Source: Oscillospiraceae bacterium (lineage in GTDB: Bacteria; Bacillota; Clostridia; UBA1381). Taken from it: DNA of 64,000 nt. This document shows, in pieces, positions 61,482 to 64,000 of the stretch (position 1 is the stretch's first letter; each line of letters starts with the position of its first letter). The notes beneath the pieces are model-generated. The model made no database searches. It saw nothing but the letters and a program-made list of their open reading frames with translations, and was not told the origin of the DNA. The position numbers were made by a program, and so were the translations under genes. The stretch covers positions 1 through 64,000 of the forward strand of contig JAFLUB010000008.1 of assembly GCA_022509025.1 (NCBI GenBank), written 5' to 3'.

Positions 61482-62695
61482 TCTATTTTCCCCCCAATTT
61501 GTTTAATTTCATACTCTTCCAATTTCTTTAATATAAAAGGAGAATGAGTAGTTACTATAAATTGACAATTTGGGAATAACTGCGTTAATGCTGGCAAAAG
61601 ATTAGTTTGCCATCTTGGATGTATATGGCAATCAATTTCATCGATCAAAACGACAGCCTCCATTTCGTAAAATTCGATATTCTCATTTTTCTCTGGATTA
61701 TATGACAACGATAATCTGTGAAGTAATTCTGCAATAATAATAAATACACTCTTAAATCCATCGCTTAACATATTAAGATTTACAATCTCCTCAGTTTCAA
61801 TGTCTTTAAACAATATTTCTCCAAGTTCCGAAATTTCATAAAATTGTAATGGGTCAAATAATTTGTTACATGCTTTTATAAAGTGGTTACGAATTTTCTC
61901 CGTGTGAGGATTGGGTTTCTTTAAAAGCGCAAAGTCTAAGTTAAAAAACCATTGTTTTAAATCAAAATATCTTGGAGATAGGCATCCATCTTTGGAAATG
62001 GTGCTACTTAAAGCCGACACTTTGGGTCTTGTAATCGTATTACTAAAATTGGGACTCGCAGGATTTTCTTCGGTTAAATAGCGGAACGCATCAAAATAAA
62101 CAATCAGTGTCCCATTTAATTTGCATAAATGGCTCAAAAATGCAGCATAAGGGGCTGTCTCTCTTTCAAAGTCCTCCGTTGAGGTCAGTTTTTTTTCAAA
62201 GAAATATGGTACAGAAAGACCATATTGGAATTCTTGCTCAAAGTTTTCGGTCATAAAACAATTTAACCCATATCTACTTACAGGATCTATATCTATAGGG
62301 ATATCTTCAGACAAATATACTTCGTCAGATAGAATAGGTTCTTCATAGGAATCTGCTTCAACCTTAATAATATCATATTCTGATGAAATTGTACTGAATT
62401 GTTGATGTCTTTTTAGCGCATTTTTTTCGTAGTCATTCAATAAAAAATTAATGCTCACAGATGCAAATTTCTCTCCCAAGCGTATAGCTTTTTTATCAAA
62501 GATATCTCCACCATAAGACTTATTTGCAATGGAAAAAGTTGATACTATTGATTTTAATATTGTTGTTTTTCCAGAGCCATTAGCACCAACTAAAGCACAC
62601 ACTTGTAGGGGCTGTTCAGTATTTGGATTTTGCAAATTCAGAACAAAATCCGAAAAACACTTTAAATTTTTTAATGTAATAGAAGTTAATTTCAT
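61478..62695 (-). CDS. RecF/OLD-like ABC-type ATPase (AAA_21 type)
   Basis: 405 residues from the ATG at 62695 (GGAGG nine bases upstream; earlier in-frame ATGs give a hydrophobic extension without a site). It opens KLTSITLKNLKCFSDFVLNL, with Walker A VGANGSGKTT (Lys43), a degenerate signature LNMLSDGFKSVF, Walker B AVVLIDEIDCHIHPRWQ and the H-loop IVTTHSPFIL. About 270 residues between Walker A and signature form the variable insert. No Toprim or HNH domain follows, unlike OLD or Septu proteins. It is the first gene of the unit with the caspase-like protease and would be its sensor/NTPase. Confidence 0.85.
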   Translation of the reverse strand: MKLTSITLKNLKCFSDFVLNLQNPNTEQPLQVCALVGANGSGKTTILKSIVSTFSIANKSYGGDIFDKKAIRLGEKFASVSINFLLNDYEKNALKRHQQFSTISSEYDIIKVEADSYEEPILSDEVYLSEDIPIDIDPVSRYGLNCFMTENFEQEFQYGLSVPYFFEKKLTSTEDFERETAPYAAFLSHLCKLNGTLIVYFDAFRYLTEENPASPNFSNTITRPKVSALSSTISKDGCLSPRYFDLKQWFFNLDFALLKKPNPHTEKIRNHFIKACNKLFDPLQFYEISELGEILFKDIETEEIVNLNMLSDGFKSVFIIIAELLHRLSLSYNPEKNENIEFYEMEAVVLIDEIDCHIHPRWQTNLLPALTQLFPNCQFIVTTHSPFILKKLEEYEIKQIGGKIE

Positions 62696-63564
62696 AGACT
62701 TATCCTCCAGTATAATAATATATAATTTAATTATATAGATATATGAAGAAAAAGTCAATACACATATCAAAAAATAAACATATCATGACAAAAATTGCGC
62801 TACCAGCCAATTATATCTATTACCTTCTTATCGATCTCGGCAATGTGAGGTATTTATATTATTTAAAATCATGTTTCTATTTGGTTATGCTATTTAGTCT
62901 TTATTTTATACTTCTCCGTTAGCATGACAGAGAAGCCACAATCTACTAATCACTTTATTATATGGGCTATTCGTATAATATCGTGTTTCAACCGTGGTCT
63001 TTAAACCACCGTTCCATTGGTGTATTCAACTTTCCCAATGGGTTTGGACTTTCTGTTAAACGCCTATCAAGCATATATGATAGACGCCGAGGATTAAAGT
63101 CTCTGAACATCCCACAAGTAGTTGGTGCTTTAAGATTTATCGCTCTCTATGAACAAATTGCACTTAGTAGAATACAATAAGATTCATGCACACTACTGAA
63201 TGCTCACGCATTTCGTCTATTTCAAATGAAATATCTGTGGTTTTGCTGCTGATATTGCACTTATCGGGTTATATTTGTTGAACCGAATGTTTCTCGGATT
63301 TGCATCCTTCCACAGCTCTTGTATTGTTTTATACGTTTCCGCAACAGGATTCCCTGCACCACCTAATAACAACGATAAATTTAACGTCATTAGGTTACAA
63401 GTAGCTTCTTTTCGTGCGTGGAGTATACTCCGTCTCAGCAATTTAACCTAACACTAACGTCTATTTGTTTAGGCGAGTTCATTGATTCACGCACTATATC
63501 TTCTTTAGGTTTACCATGAGCCAAATGTGCTCACCTCCAATTCTTTATCAACTAATTTTAAATC
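62696..63564. other. Gene-poor stretch with probable gene relics
   Basis: No frame here has both a ribosome site and a recognisable product. On the minus strand 63217-63441 is open (LSLLLGGAGNPVAETYKTIQ, then ELWKDANPRNIRFNKYNP) and looks like decayed coding sequence without a start. Another short open piece lies at about 63451-63530. On the plus strand 62962-63180 is open but featureless. Confidence 0.4.
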
Positions 63565-63609
63565 AAAAAAGGCATAGCAACCGTCCATTGTCACCTATGC
63601 CTCTTTTTT
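63565..63609 (-). terminator. Terminator of the partial gene at the right edge
   Basis: AAAAGGCATAG pairs with CTATGCCTCTTTT (one bulge) around 16 bases. A residues on the left give a U tract for minus-strand transcripts. Confidence 0.75.
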
Positions 63610-63635
63610 GTATATGAGTTATATATTATTATCTA

Positions 63636-64000
63636 TCACTTGCATAAATAGGAATTGAATATACTTGAATACAATCTATTAATTCGTTTATCTACCTCAT
63701 CAAAAAATAGATTACGTCTCTCGCGAGTATTCATAGAAATATTGCCGTTATTAACCAAGTAATCATCTAAATCCGTAATTGCAGCATGTAAATCTTTATA
63801 AAATCCCACATTTCTAAAACGGAAAAAGTGAATATTATCAAGCAAGTCTGTTAGATGATTATGAAATAAAGTAACAGAATATTGGGTAAGCTTGCTAGTG
63901 GTATCAAATGATAGCTGTTGTCGGGCTTTTGGAATATGATTAATGATATAATCGTCAAAAATCTGCTGATAATACTCAGCCTCCATATTTAAAGTATTGA
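63636..64000 (-). CDS. Hypothetical helical protein, partial at the window edge
   Basis: The minus-strand frame is open from the right window edge to TAG/TAA at 63636. The first ATG is at 63986 but no ribosome site is visible upstream of it, so the start may lie outside. The visible 116 residues are mainly helical and rich in Asn, Asp and aromatic residues (EYYQQIFDDYIINHIPKARQ, NTRERRNLFFDEVDKRINRL). No family is recognised. A terminator follows. Confidence 0.5.
   Translation of the reverse strand, partial: NTLNMEAEYYQQIFDDYIINHIPKARQQLSFDTTSKLTQYSVTLFHNHLTDLLDNIHFFRFRNVGFYKDLHAAITDLDDYLVNNGNISMNTRERRNLFFDEVDKRINRLYSSIFNSYLCK

Noticed and set aside
62962-63180. 72-residue plus-strand open frame in the gene-poor stretch
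   Set aside because: No ribosome site, odd composition and no family. Kept only as part of the relic region.

Overview
The window looks like chromosomal DNA of a low-to-mid GC, spore-forming, fermentative Gram-positive anaerobe of the class Clostridia. The evidence is an acetate-forming pta-ackA pair, sporulation-type proteins (SpoIID, a PdaB-like deacetylase), FeoAB, strong AGGAGG-type ribosome sites with frequent TTG/GTG starts, and TTGACA-17-TATAAT promoters. The load of plant-polysaccharide enzymes (five SGNH/GDSL hydrolases, a rhamnogalacturonan acetylesterase type, two GH43-like enzymes, very large secreted proteins) suggests a gut or rumen pectin/hemicellulose specialist. A Monoglobus-like organism is a guess, not a demonstration.

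Layout. 1-1.9 kb: end of pta, a palindromic repeat pair, ackA. 2-10.4 kb: an orphan solute-binding lipoprotein, tRNA-Leu, a 1549-residue secreted SGNH protein, an intact RelB/YafQ-type toxin-antitoxin pair and a decayed hicAB pair. 10.4-21 kb: spoIID, then a duplicated cell-envelope acetylation module (two 728-residue membrane-anchored DHHW/SGNH/DUF4358 proteins flanking an AlgI-type MBOAT protein), a CE12-type esterase and class III fructose-bisphosphatase. 21-29.4 kb: two giant secreted proteins. 29.4-48.3 kb: core genes (tRNA-Glu, glyA, nth, a DtxR/MntR-like regulator, feoAB with a P2A ATPase, pdaB, GH43 enzymes, a ComEC-like MBL lipoprotein, a Na/phosphate symporter with a PhoP/PhoR-like pair behind a Pho-box-like array, trpE and trpG, two tRNA-Ser).

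48.3-64 kb is different. Right after the tRNA-Ser pair the DNA becomes visibly AT-richer, core genes stop, and short uncharacterised genes appear in compact operons on both strands, mixed with phage-tail relics. I read it as a genomic island carrying probable defence or conflict modules: (i) an ABC-type ATPase, a 147-residue protein and a caspase-like clan CD protease in one overlapping operon (60.3-62.7 kb); (ii) a membrane protein plus a small protein sharing an 18-20 residue motif of the amyloid-signalling kind (50.8-51.7 kb); (iii) a three-gene operon with a Rubisco-activase-like AAA+ ATPase (58.1-60.1 kb), whose promoter region is a near-copy of the one in front of (ii); (iv) a four-gene operon of membrane proteins with a DUF6414-like protein (55.7-57.6 kb); (v) a possible nuclease with a PUA/EVE-like front domain (54.2-55.5 kb); (vi) a GNAT protein with an overlapping small partner. 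None of the functions in the island is proven by sequence alone.

Three families of dispersed palindromic repeats occur in the core part. Nearly all copies start within a few bases to about 10 bases after a stop codon. A Y1-transposase-like (RAYT-type) gene whose HUH histidines are replaced lies among them.
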